Position numbers and translations under genes: made by a program
NCBI GenBank assembly: GCA_903789665.1
Contig: CAIFEX010000004.1
Coordinates: 62,001-126,000, forward strand
Length of the DNA stretch: 64,000 bases
Reading direction: 5' to 3'
Origin: an uncultured Clostridium sp.
GTDB lineage: Bacteria > Bacillota > Clostridia > Clostridiales > Clostridiaceae
The notes under the pieces: model-generated
The model's input: the letters and a program-made list of their open reading frames with translations, nothing else
Told to the model about the DNA's origin: nothing
The model's database searches: none
Shown here: positions 18,424 through 26,538 of the stretch, piece after piece
Numbering within the stretch: position 1 is the stretch's first letter
How the letters are laid out: each line of letters opens with the position of its first letter

Positions 18424-19089
18424 TCAGCCGGAAGCGACTCTCTTTTTGATTTTATTTAGAACATAAATAAAAACGGCGATCCAGCTCATATCACCCAGTA
18501 TGGGCTGTACTAATATATTTACATTCAAGAACCAGGCTATTAATTCCGCTGAAGTTACAGCTGCAGCAAATACCATCATATATATGCCAAATCTGTTCGG
18601 ATTGTTTTTGCCCATGAACCCCAGGGAAAAAAACAGCACCAGAGTATTGAACAGCACATATGACCAGTATATGTATGAGTCTTTTGGAAAATTCATCGTA
18701 TACCCCCATACAAATGGATACTGCTGCACATTCTTTACCACGGCCCCACAATTGTATACGGTAAAGCCGTACAGTACACATAACAGTGCAGATAATATGA
18801 AAATATAATGAAACTTGATATTGTCCCTTCTCATAAAAATATAAATCAAAGTAAGCGCTATCATGGGTACGGCAATTAAATTTAGGAAAAAAGGCATCTT
18901 AAGCATATATAAATATTTTATATTGTTGTCCAAAAATAAAATAAGGATACAGATATATCTGAACATCATGGCTGTCAAAATAAAGAAGGCCATGATTTTT
19001 ACTTTACTTGGTAAAAGCTTAGTCCAAACAAGTCCCTTCACAATCATTACAAACATAATAGGCAGCAGACAAATATAAATATAAAACAC
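18424..19089 (-). CDS. Seven-helix membrane protein of unknown function
   Basis: A 221-residue, very hydrophobic protein with about seven predicted membrane helices separated by short loops, one longer loop (~118-140, VVKNVQQYPFVWGYTMNFPKD) and a short basic C-terminal tail (NKIKKRVASG). The layout resembles the N-terminal seven-helix sensor region of some histidine kinases, but no signalling domain is attached. I do not recognise the family. The GTG start has GGAG eight bases upstream. It converges with ygiQ, with only 17 bases between the stops. Confidence 0.65.
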   Translation of the reverse strand: MFYIYICLLPIMFVMIVKGLVWTKLLPSKVKIMAFFILTAMMFRYICILILFLDNNIKYLYMLKMPFFLNLIAVPMIALTLIYIFMRRDNIKFHYIFILSALLCVLYGFTVYNCGAVVKNVQQYPFVWGYTMNFPKDSYIYWSYVLFNTLVLFFSLGFMGKNNPNRFGIYMMVFAAAVTSAELIAWFLNVNILVQPILGDMSWIAVFIYVLNKIKKRVASG

Positions 19090-19169
19090 CAGGTACTCTC
19101 CTTCTCACAGCATTCTAATTTATATCTATTAATGTTGCTAGCTTTATATTACTGTTTTCAAATAAAAAT

Positions 19170-20078
19170 TTATATATTTACCTTGGGCTTTGAGCCCATG
19201 TTAACTCCCAGAACTTTCATTCCACCTTTTATGCATTCTATCGTAAGCGGGAAATCAGGTCCCCTTTCACCGTCTATATCCGTAACTATACCTTCATCGC
19301 ACTCTACCTGTATTTTATCAGCTTTAAAATATATGAGACTTTCAGTGTTTTCCAGATGATCTCCCCTCAGCATTTTTATAAAAAGGGTAATAATATCCTT
19401 CATTACCCCGGCTTTTACAATTATGACATCCAACAGTCCGTCATCTATTCTGGCTTTATAGGCAAGATTTAAATTTCCAGCGGTTTGGCCGTTGAATGCC
19501 AGCATAAGGTACATGTCTCCGTCAAAAAAAGCTGTCTCAGATTTAACCTTCACTTTGAGTTTCCTCAAATTATGAAGCTGTTCCAGACCTTTAACATAGT
19601 AAGCCAATTTTCCTATGGTGTTTTTTAAATTTACATCGGTCTTTTGCGACACATCTGTAAATAACCCCGTGCTGGCCACATTCACAAAATATTTGTCATT
19701 TACCTTTCCCAAATCCAAATTCTTAGGTTTGCTGTTTATTATCTGCTCACAGGCCTTAGATATATTTCCTGGTATGCCTATAAATTTTGCAAAATCATTG
19801 GCAGTCCCCACTGGAAGAATAGCTATCGGTATATCTATGTCCAGTTTTTTCATGTAATTCACTGCAGCATCAACTGTTCCGTCTCCACCTGCTACTAATA
19901 TGTATTTATAGGTTTCATCCACATCCCCAAAAGCATCTTCCATGTTGACATCAAAACTAATTCTAAAAGGAATTAGTTCATATCCATATTTTTGGTGTAT
20001 TCTGATCACTTCATCTATGTTAGACATTATAGCATTTTCTCCCGAATATGGATTATAAATAAATTTTACCTTATTCAT
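19170..20078 (-). CDS. Diacylglycerol kinase family lipid kinase (YegS/DgkB-like)
   Basis: A soluble or peripheral lipid kinase of the DAGK catalytic family. NPYSGENA near the N-terminus and the nucleotide-binding GGDGTVDAAVNYM (~residues 64-76) are diagnostic. LPVGTANDFAKF (~92-103) is the conserved substrate region, and GDRGPDFPLTIE-type sequence (DGERGPDFPLTIE) closes the second domain. In Firmicutes DgkB recycles diacylglycerol to phosphatidate during lipoteichoic acid synthesis; that exact substrate is not proven here. At 302 residues it is typical. Confidence 0.88.
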   Translation of the reverse strand: MNKVKFIYNPYSGENAIMSNIDEVIRIHQKYGYELIPFRISFDVNMEDAFGDVDETYKYILVAGGDGTVDAAVNYMKKLDIDIPIAILPVGTANDFAKFIGIPGNISKACEQIINSKPKNLDLGKVNDKYFVNVASTGLFTDVSQKTDVNLKNTIGKLAYYVKGLEQLHNLRKLKVKVKSETAFFDGDMYLMLAFNGQTAGNLNLAYKARIDDGLLDVIIVKAGVMKDIITLFIKMLRGDHLENTESLIYFKADKIQVECDEGIVTDIDGERGPDFPLTIECIKGGMKVLGVNMGSKPKVNI

Positions 20079-20157
20079 ATTGAACTCTCCTATTTATATA
20101 CCTATATTTAATAAAATTTCTACTTATATCACCTGATATTATATCACCTAAAGGAAT

Positions 20158-20192
20158 AAATCCACAAGATTACCGATAATTCCTGTGGATTT
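20158..20192 (-). terminator. Hairpin after the CBS-domain gene
   Basis: AAATCCACA pairs with TGTGGATTT with further inner pairing (ATTA/TAAT). The minus strand continues TATTCC, so the U-run is weak. Confidence 0.5.
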
Positions 20193-20217
20193 ATTTACAA
20201 ATTATTAAATTATAACT

Positions 20218-20640
20218 CTAGGACATACTTGGTTTAGATATATTGCTCAGTGCATCTCCGGCATGATTATTGGACTTGGAGTTAGTGGCCAAATCACCGA
20301 GTGAAACCATTCCCACCAGGCAGTCATTTTCAACTACAGGTATTCTCCTTATCTGCCTTTCGCTCATCACTCTGGAAGCATCTTCCACATTCATATCCGG
20401 AGAGCCTGTTACGGGATTTGAAGACATTATATCCCTGACTTTTCCCGACTTGTAGTCTCCGCCTTTAACCGAGGATCTTATGGCAATGTCCCTGTCTGTC
20501 ACAATTCCTATAATTTTATTGTTATCGCATACTGGAACGGCCCCTATATTATTGTGCCGCATAATCTCAGCTGCCCTTTCAATAGTGTCATCGGCATTCA
20601 AGCTAACTACCAATTTGGTCATTATATCCTTAACTTTCAT
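20218..20640 (-). CDS. CBS-domain pair protein
   Basis: A 140-residue protein made of two CBS motifs: residues ~1-60 (VKDIMTKLVVSLNADDTIERA to IIGIVTDRDIA) and ~70-125 (VRDIMSSNPVTGSPDMNVEDA to LVGMVSLGDLA). Such stand-alone Bateman modules bind adenine nucleotides and often act as energy or ion-state sensors. The C-terminal ~18 residues are low-complexity Ser/Asn. It follows the TVP38-family gene on the same strand with a 57-base gap. Confidence 0.88.
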   Translation of the reverse strand: MKVKDIMTKLVVSLNADDTIERAAEIMRHNNIGAVPVCDNNKIIGIVTDRDIAIRSSVKGGDYKSGKVRDIMSSNPVTGSPDMNVEDASRVMSERQIRRIPVVENDCLVGMVSLGDLATNSKSNNHAGDALSNISKPSMS

Positions 20641-20697
20641 TTATAAACACCCCTTTGTAATTTAGATTACATAAAATATTATGTCCTAAATCAGAGG

Positions 20698-21375
20698 TTA
20701 TTTTGCCTGTAAATTATTGGTATCCTTGGATTTTTTCTTATGTATGTACAGAGAACAAGAGGCTATCGCAAACAAGACCACTATGGGAAGTATGAATTTG
20801 ACTGAAAAGGGATCTGCCAGATTTTTCCCCATAAGAGAATAGGCTACCATCTCAGGCAGGGTTCCCAAAAGTGTTCCAAAAATAAAATCCCTGTATTTCA
20901 TCTTTGTAAGTCCCGCCGCATAGCTCAATGGATCATATGGAAATACAAATGACAGCCGCATTATGGTCATAATTCTAAATCCGTACTGTCCTATATTTTT
21001 GTCCAATATCAAAGCCTTTCCCCTTAAAATCCTGTTTACAAAAGAGCGTCCTAAAAATCTTGACAATAGGAAAGCTACGGTAGCAGATCCAAAACATCCA
21101 ATCATACTCAGCAAAACAGCTATATGGGGATTAAATATGTTTCCAGCAATAATGGACATAAGTGATGCCGGGAATACAATCAGCAATGGTCTTAATGTAT
21201 ACATGACAACGAACATAATGGCAGAAAATTTCCCATAGCTTTGTATATAACTTTTAATTTTATACACATCTATATTGAATATTTTATCTTTATAGATAAA
21301 CAATAATATCAGGATGCATAAAACCAAAAGGGCAAATATTATAAATTTTACAATATTTTTATCATTAATCTTCAT
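20698..21375 (-). CDS. TVP38/TMEM64 (VTT domain) family membrane protein
   Basis: A 225-residue membrane protein of the DedA/VTT superfamily with about five or six helices. The core has FPASLMSIIAGNIFNPHIAV, the GSATVAFLLSRFLGRSFVNR segment and FPYDPLSYAAGLTKMKYRDF, which are the family's conserved re-entrant loop and RF/GxxxP regions. Members move lipids or lipid-linked carriers across membranes; the substrate here is unknown. It lies in a stretch of lipid-related genes (DAG-kinase family, pssA). Confidence 0.88.
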   Translation of the reverse strand: MKINDKNIVKFIIFALLVLCILILLFIYKDKIFNIDVYKIKSYIQSYGKFSAIMFVVMYTLRPLLIVFPASLMSIIAGNIFNPHIAVLLSMIGCFGSATVAFLLSRFLGRSFVNRILRGKALILDKNIGQYGFRIMTIMRLSFVFPYDPLSYAAGLTKMKYRDFIFGTLLGTLPEMVAYSLMGKNLADPFSVKFILPIVVLFAIASCSLYIHKKKSKDTNNLQAK

Positions 21376-21598
21376 GAATTCCCGACTATCCTTTTTTATA
21401 AATACTTTAAAGCCAAATTAAAATTTGAAAACACACTTTTAATAAAAATTTATAAATTTCCAATAAAAAAGAATTATTTACTTAACTATTTTTATGAAAT
21501 GAGTTATAATTAGCTTATGTAATTATATACTTTTTACTCAATTTAAACAATAAAATTTCTATAAAATAAATTTATGATATTTAAGGAGTGAACCATTT

Positions 21599-22126
21599 AT
21601 GGTTAAAATCAAAATAGCTAAAAGTACTGTTCCAAATGCATTTACGCTTGCCAACCTTAGCTGTGGTATAATATCTTTACTGATGTCCTTTGAAGGAAAA
21701 TATATATTGGCCGGCTCATTTATACTGCTGGCGTGTTTAGCTGATAGATACGATGGAAGAGTTGCAAGATTCCTAAAAGCATCCAGTGATTTGGGTAAAG
21801 AGCTTGATTCACTGGCGGATCTAGTTTCTTTTGGTGTAGCACCTTCAGTTCTTGCTTTCAATCTCTATAATTTTTTCACCATGGGTTTATTGGGTTATGT
21901 ACTGGTATTACTGCTTCCAATATGTGGTGCGTACAGGCTGGCAAGATATAATGTAACTGAGTTTGACGGACAATTCTTTGGTATTCCAATAACTTTTGCA
22001 GGTATGTTCATGGCACTTTACTGTCTGATTACATTGAGACATCCTCTTCCTCAGGAAGTTACAATCTTACTTTTAATAGGTCTTTCCTACCTTATGGTGA
22101 GCAAACATAGGTTTAAAAAATTTTAA
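21599..22126 (+). CDS. pssA: CDP-diacylglycerol-serine O-phosphatidyltransferase
   Basis: A membrane enzyme of the CDP-alcohol phosphatidyltransferase class making phosphatidylserine. The signature DG-x2-AR-x8-G-x3-D-x3-D is complete: DGRVAR at ~45-50, then GKELDSLAD. About six membrane helices make up the rest. NAFTLANLSCGIIS near the start and SFGVAPSVLAF after the motif identify the PssA subgroup. At 175 residues it is a short bacterial form. AAGGAG lies 11 bases before the ATG. It is divergent from the TVP38 gene. Confidence 0.9.
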   Translation: MVKIKIAKSTVPNAFTLANLSCGIISLLMSFEGKYILAGSFILLACLADRYDGRVARFLKASSDLGKELDSLADLVSFGVAPSVLAFNLYNFFTMGLLGYVLVLLLPICGAYRLARYNVTEFDGQFFGIPITFAGMFMALYCLITLRHPLPQEVTILLLIGLSYLMVSKHRFKKF

Positions 22127-22164
22127 CTTTTGATATTCATTATAGAGAAGAATAGGTGTATGGC

Positions 22165-22530
22165 TTATTCTTCTTTTGTATTCTCATCATACACTTCATC
22201 TAAATTATTCAAAAACAGCTCTTCATCTATTTCGGTTTCTATATACTGGGCTTTCATCTTTCCGCTGATGATTTCAGTTCTCATTTTACAGTATTGTTCA
22301 TACTCCGCAGTAGATTTATCTATAACACCTATAAGTTTGTCAATCACATCGCCTAACTTATCCACTCTATGAAGGGCATCCTTTATTTCCTTTTTATGGG
22401 CGGAAGCTATGGAATTCAGTTCTCCTGCTCCCCCTATAAGAAGTCTGTAGCAATTGGTCAATTTAGACAATAAATCCGTCAGGTTGTTTACATCACAATA
22501 GTACTCTTCAATTATCTTTCTATGGGACAT
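22165..22530 (-). CDS. Small coiled-coil protein of unknown function
   Basis: A 121-residue, highly charged, mostly helical protein with heptad-like spacing (NLTDLLSKLTNCYRLL; DALHRVDKLGDVIDKLIGVIDK) and an acidic C-terminus (EIDEELFLNNLDEVYDENTKEE). I do not recognise a family. AGGGTG six bases before the ATG at 22530 decides the start; an upstream in-frame TTG at 22548 has no ribosome site. It converges with pssA. Confidence 0.6.
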   Translation of the reverse strand: MSHRKIIEEYYCDVNNLTDLLSKLTNCYRLLIGGAGELNSIASAHKKEIKDALHRVDKLGDVIDKLIGVIDKSTAEYEQYCKMRTEIISGKMKAQYIETEIDEELFLNNLDEVYDENTKEE

Positions 22531-22604
22531 GCTTATCACCCTGCCCAAAATTCATGATACATTCAACTATACTATTTATATTAAAATTATAATAAATTAT
22601 AACT

Positions 22605-23192
22605 TTATACCTCTCTCGCCCTGACCTTTACAGAAAATATTTTTTCGAACAGATCAGATTTATCATTCAGCTTCAAAAATATTTTTTCCAGATTATTTCC
22701 CCTCATATCAATGTATAAACATTTTTCTTTTAAATCTATATTTTCAATGGAAGTATTTAATTTATGTGTATGATCCAGGGCATCAGATACCCTGAGAATA
22801 GCTATCAGTTCTAAGAGTTTTCTCTTTTTTGCCTCCTCATACAGGCCAATATCACAATCCAAATCCTTCCTGTGGCTTCCTGCAACTATGGACAAGCAAT
22901 GCCTCAACTCCCAGGGAACATTCTTAAAATTCTCCTCCTGCAATATTATATATTTGGTATGCCGCTGGTGATTTGTCTTGTTTATAAAACATCCTACGTC
23001 ATGCAAAATTGCACTGCAGCTCAAAAGACTTCCAAAGGTTCCCCTTAAATAAGAATTTTTATTCATTACATCATATATTCGTACAGCAAAATTCTCCACT
23101 TTGATCTCATGTTCCATAATATTCTTCACATTGTACTTTTCTGCTGTTTTTAGCACATCGCCAATCTTCATATAATCATATATATTGAGCAT
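22605..23192 (-). CDS. HD-domain phosphohydrolase of the polyphosphate locus
   Basis: A 195-residue HD-superfamily protein. AILHDVGCFI (~62-71) supplies the HD pair, with upstream His (~28) and downstream HTKY, GSHR and RVSDALDHTH positions that fit metal ligands. The fold resembles the C-terminal HD-like domain found in Ppx/GppA proteins, but here it is separate. It follows ppx on the same strand with a 65-base gap. Substrate is unknown; nucleotide or polyphosphate binding is inferred from context. Confidence 0.78.
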   Translation of the reverse strand: MLNIYDYMKIGDVLKTAEKYNVKNIMEHEIKVENFAVRIYDVMNKNSYLRGTFGSLLSCSAILHDVGCFINKTNHQRHTKYIILQEENFKNVPWELRHCLSIVAGSHRKDLDCDIGLYEEAKKRKLLELIAILRVSDALDHTHKLNTSIENIDLKEKCLYIDMRGNNLEKIFLKLNDKSDLFEKIFSVKVRAREV

Positions 23193-23257
23193 ATAAAAAT
23201 CCTTTCATTTAATTTATACACTAAATATAATATGACAGTATTTCATCTGCTATGAAC

Positions 23258-24760
23258 TCATTTTACCAGAAGAACTTTGCCAAATACCTTGTAAAAATAA
23301 TCTTTGCACTCGTCAATCATACCTATCTCCAGTTGAGACTCTCTCTTTGAAATTATATTCAAAATGATTTTTTCCTTTTCAGTCCTGATGTCTATATCCG
23401 TCACATTGCCGTCGTAGGCCCTGTCAAGTGATCTTGAAATATAAAATATCAGGGATAATTTTTTTATCATTCCAACATCCTTGGTATCCAAAATTTTTCC
23501 AAAATAATCAGACTTTTTAATTTTGCTCTCTTCAAAGTCAGACACAACAAAAGCTGCCATTATCTGTTCCCTGTGAGTGAGTCCGTATATCTTCAGATTT
23601 TTAATAATATAGAAAGAATATTTTCTCTGGCTGCCGAAACCCAGTGAAATTCCACAGTCGCTCAGCATAATTGCAGATTTTAATACTTTATAATCATCGT
23701 CTTTCATAGGTAATACATCTGAAAAAGCCGAACACAATTTCTCGGCAAAATGCCACACCAGCTTCAAATGATCTTTTGGCAGCCCATAATTATTGACTAT
23801 ATTGCTCAGGGAAAAATTAAGTATGTTCTCGACAAGGGGAGGATAATTTTTTATAAGTTTGCTGTAGATTATCCCCTGTCTCAATCCATTTTCACTGATA
23901 CACAGTTTATCAGTGCTGCAGTATTTCACTACACCGGCTATGCAGCAGATAGCACCTATGAATATATCCGCCCTGTCTTTGGATATTCCCTTAACTTTCC
24001 TGTATTGAGAAATTTCCATATCTTTTAAAGAATTATAAATATTTGCAACATCTTTGGAAGAGATCATATAATTATGAGAATTACTAAAAGGATAATTGAT
24101 TTTGTTTCTATGTATTTTAGCAACAGTCCTCTGGCTTCCTCCAATACCTACAAGTGTCATGCCCTCAGCTTTTTTAAGCCATTTTATCCCGTCAAAACTA
24201 GACACCAGGAAAGATTCCAGTTCTTTTAATTTTTTCTGTTTGTTCCCTTTAAATGATAAAAATTTATCAGTTAGGGTAATAGCACCCATCGGAATACTTA
24301 TACATTCTTCCATCTTTCTGTTTTTAACCAGTATGAATTCAGTGCTGCTTCCACCTATATCCATTAAAAGAGCAGAGTCAACGTCAATGCTGTTGACCAC
24401 TGCAAGGTAATCAAAATACGCTTCCTCATTCCCTGAAAGTACCCTTATGTCAATTCCTATTTCCTCTTTTACCCTGCTTATAAACTCCTTTTGATTGGAG
24501 GCCCTTCGTACTGCCTCTGTTGCAACTGCTGTTATTTCGGTCACATCATATGAACTGCACAGCCTTTTAAAATGGGACAACGTAATAATTGCCGCTTCAA
24601 TCTTTTTTTCATCTATGGCCCCTTCAGCTGTCATATCCCTTCCAAGCCTTACTATGGATTTCAATTCATCCACGAGCTGATAATTTCTCCCATTAATGAC
24701 TTTTACAATAAGAAGTCTCATGGAATTAGAACCAATGTCTATTACAGCTAACTTTTTCAT
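23258..24760 (-). CDS. ppx: Exopolyphosphatase / guanosine pentaphosphatase (Ppx/GppA)
   Basis: This hydrolyses terminal phosphate from polyphosphate and/or pppGpp. The ASKHA-fold N-terminal half has AVIDIGSNSMRLLI (5-18), SGNEEA with the catalytic glutamate (Glu112 or Glu113) and DIGGSSTEF (134-142), all intact. GIGGSQRTVAK follows. The C-terminal ~190 residues are the helical HD-like domain (MLSDCGISLGF). At 500 residues it is the long form. It is divergent from the degenerate paralogue and ppk1 on the other strand, with a PhoP-box-like repeat row between. Confidence 0.92.
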   Translation of the reverse strand: MKKLAVIDIGSNSMRLLIVKVINGRNYQLVDELKSIVRLGRDMTAEGAIDEKKIEAAIITLSHFKRLCSSYDVTEITAVATEAVRRASNQKEFISRVKEEIGIDIRVLSGNEEAYFDYLAVVNSIDVDSALLMDIGGSSTEFILVKNRKMEECISIPMGAITLTDKFLSFKGNKQKKLKELESFLVSSFDGIKWLKKAEGMTLVGIGGSQRTVAKIHRNKINYPFSNSHNYMISSKDVANIYNSLKDMEISQYRKVKGISKDRADIFIGAICCIAGVVKYCSTDKLCISENGLRQGIIYSKLIKNYPPLVENILNFSLSNIVNNYGLPKDHLKLVWHFAEKLCSAFSDVLPMKDDDYKVLKSAIMLSDCGISLGFGSQRKYSFYIIKNLKIYGLTHREQIMAAFVVSDFEESKIKKSDYFGKILDTKDVGMIKKLSLIFYISRSLDRAYDGNVTDIDIRTEKEKIILNIISKRESQLEIGMIDECKDYFYKVFGKVLLVK

Positions 24761-24851
24761 AACTCGTCTCCTTATATAAAATTATAACCAATATAATATA
24801 TTTATTATACTATATAAGTTTCAAAAATATTTAACAAATATTTGCAACTAC

Positions 24852-24890
24852 CTTTAAGCTTATGTTATTTGCATGTTAAAATCTTGTTAA
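24852..24890. promoter_or_regulatory. Putative PhoP box: 11-bp-spaced TGTTAA repeats
   Basis: In the divergent gap the plus strand has CTTTAA (24852), TGTTAT (24863), TGTTAA (24874) and TGTTAA (24885), starting exactly every 11 bases. The complement is TTAACA, the B. subtilis PhoP half-site (TT[ACT]A[CT]A with 11-bp period). A TATAAT follows at 24920-24925 for the plus-strand genes. Phosphate control of polyphosphate genes would make sense; binding is inferred. Confidence 0.6.
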
Positions 24891-24983
24891 GATCAAGGTA
24901 TTCCCCACCCTTAATAAAGTATAATTTAATTGTCTATAATATATAGATGCCAGACTTTAAAATTTGCATTGGAGTTGATTCAA

Positions 24984-26525
24984 ATGAAAAATACTAAATC
25001 CTCACAGACGGTAACAGCCATAGATGCAGGTTCCAATTATTTGAGAATGAGTATCGCCGATATAGATCCCGGCGGCCGCATCAATATTCTAGAAGATCTA
25101 ATCAAACCTACAAATATAGGAAGAGATACCTTCTCAAAAGGTAGGATATCTGTAGATACCATTCACAATACCTGCAATGACATAAAAGGCTTCACACAGG
25201 TGATGAAGGATTATAAAATAAGAAATTGCAAGGCCGTATGCACCAGCGGAATACGGGAAGCTGAAAACAAGCAGTATATTTTAGAGCAGGTAAAATTAAG
25301 AACGGGAATAAAAATAGAAGATATAAATGTATCACAAGAGCGTTTCTACATGATGAAAGCCCTAAAATACAATATATCTGAATTCAATTTCTTTGATAAA
25401 AAAACCACATTGGTGATAAGTATAACAACGGGTTCGGTAGAAGCCTCGATCTTTGAAAATAACAAGTTGAAATTTACGGAGCACATTCAAGCAGGATCCC
25501 TCAGGTTGAAAGAGACTTTTATAGGACTGGAAAATAAAATACTGGACTTTTCCAATTTAATGACAGAATACATAGAGAGCAAGCTGTACTGGATAAGGTC
25601 CAATACAAAACATTTGAAAATAGAAAATCTCATAATAATTGGAGGCGAAATACATACAATTGTGAATCTAATCAATCTCCGGGGCAATAATTCCAAAATG
25701 AAGAATGTGATACTTAAAAAAGATTTCAAATCGCTGTACAATGAAATCAAAGGCATGACGGAAGAACAAATAATTTTTAAATACAAAATAAGTACCCAGA
25801 AAATAAAACTTCTGCTCCCCACAGTACTCCTGTTTAATTGTTTTCTTGAAATGGCAAATACGGATGTGATATACAATCCCGATATAACTTTAAGGCTCGG
25901 AGTACTCCAGGATCTTTCGGATAACATCTACAATCTGCCGCGCAGGATAATGCTCACAGATGATATTTTAAGCTCCACAGATCACATTGCCAAAAAATAT
26001 GGTATTGACAAAACTCACTCGGATTATGTGGGAAAAATCGCACTCTCAATATTTGATCAGACTTCAAGAATTCACAAGATGGGGGAACCGGAAAGGCTGT
26101 ACCTTCAGGTATCCAGCAAGCTGCATGATGTAGGGCAATTCATAGATACAGTAAACCCTGAAATTCAATCCTACAATATAATAATAAATCAGGACATAAT
26201 GGGATTTTCATACAGGGAATTGAACATAATAGCCAGCATAGCCAAATATCACTGGGACATAATACCAAAAGAAACAGATTATAATTATTCGATCTTAAAT
26301 TCCAAAGACAAGATGATTACATCCATGCTGTCCGCCATTTTAAAATTATCCGAAGCACTTGATACATCCCATCTGCAGAAAATAACGGATATAAAACTTA
26401 CAAGAAGCAGCGATACATTATTTTTCAATATAGCATCAAAAAAAGACATAAGCCTTGAAGAATGGGCTTTTAATGGTAAAGCAAACTTTTTCCAGGAAGT
26501 CTTCGGCTTAAAACCAACAATTTAA
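24984..26525 (+). CDS. Degenerate Ppx/GppA-like protein with HD domain
   Basis: A 513-residue paralogue of ppx. The first phosphate loop survives as AIDAGSNYLRMSIAD (12-26). The catalytic block is changed to SQER (117-120), where Ppx has SGNEEA, and the second phosphate loop D-G-G-[GS]-S is replaced by ISITTGSVE (145-153). The C-terminal part keeps a good HD motif (SKLHDVGQFID, ~390) and LKLSEALDTSH. It probably lacks normal polyphosphatase activity and may act as a sensor or regulator, or as an HD phosphohydrolase. The ATG at 24984 has GGAG nine bases upstream; an earlier in-frame start has none. ppk1 follows 13 bases downstream. Confidence 0.8.
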   Translation: MKNTKSSQTVTAIDAGSNYLRMSIADIDPGGRINILEDLIKPTNIGRDTFSKGRISVDTIHNTCNDIKGFTQVMKDYKIRNCKAVCTSGIREAENKQYILEQVKLRTGIKIEDINVSQERFYMMKALKYNISEFNFFDKKTTLVISITTGSVEASIFENNKLKFTEHIQAGSLRLKETFIGLENKILDFSNLMTEYIESKLYWIRSNTKHLKIENLIIIGGEIHTIVNLINLRGNNSKMKNVILKKDFKSLYNEIKGMTEEQIIFKYKISTQKIKLLLPTVLLFNCFLEMANTDVIYNPDITLRLGVLQDLSDNIYNLPRRIMLTDDILSSTDHIAKKYGIDKTHSDYVGKIALSIFDQTSRIHKMGEPERLYLQVSSKLHDVGQFIDTVNPEIQSYNIIINQDIMGFSYRELNIIASIAKYHWDIIPKETDYNYSILNSKDKMITSMLSAILKLSEALDTSHLQKITDIKLTRSSDTLFFNIASKKDISLEEWAFNGKANFFQEVFGLKPTI

Positions 26526-26538
26526 GGAGGCTCAATTT

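Noticed and set aside
24920-24925. A full sigma-A promoter for the ppx-like/ppk1 operon
   Set aside because: TATAAT is present but no -35 is found at the right spacing; only the PhoP-box-like repeats are reported.
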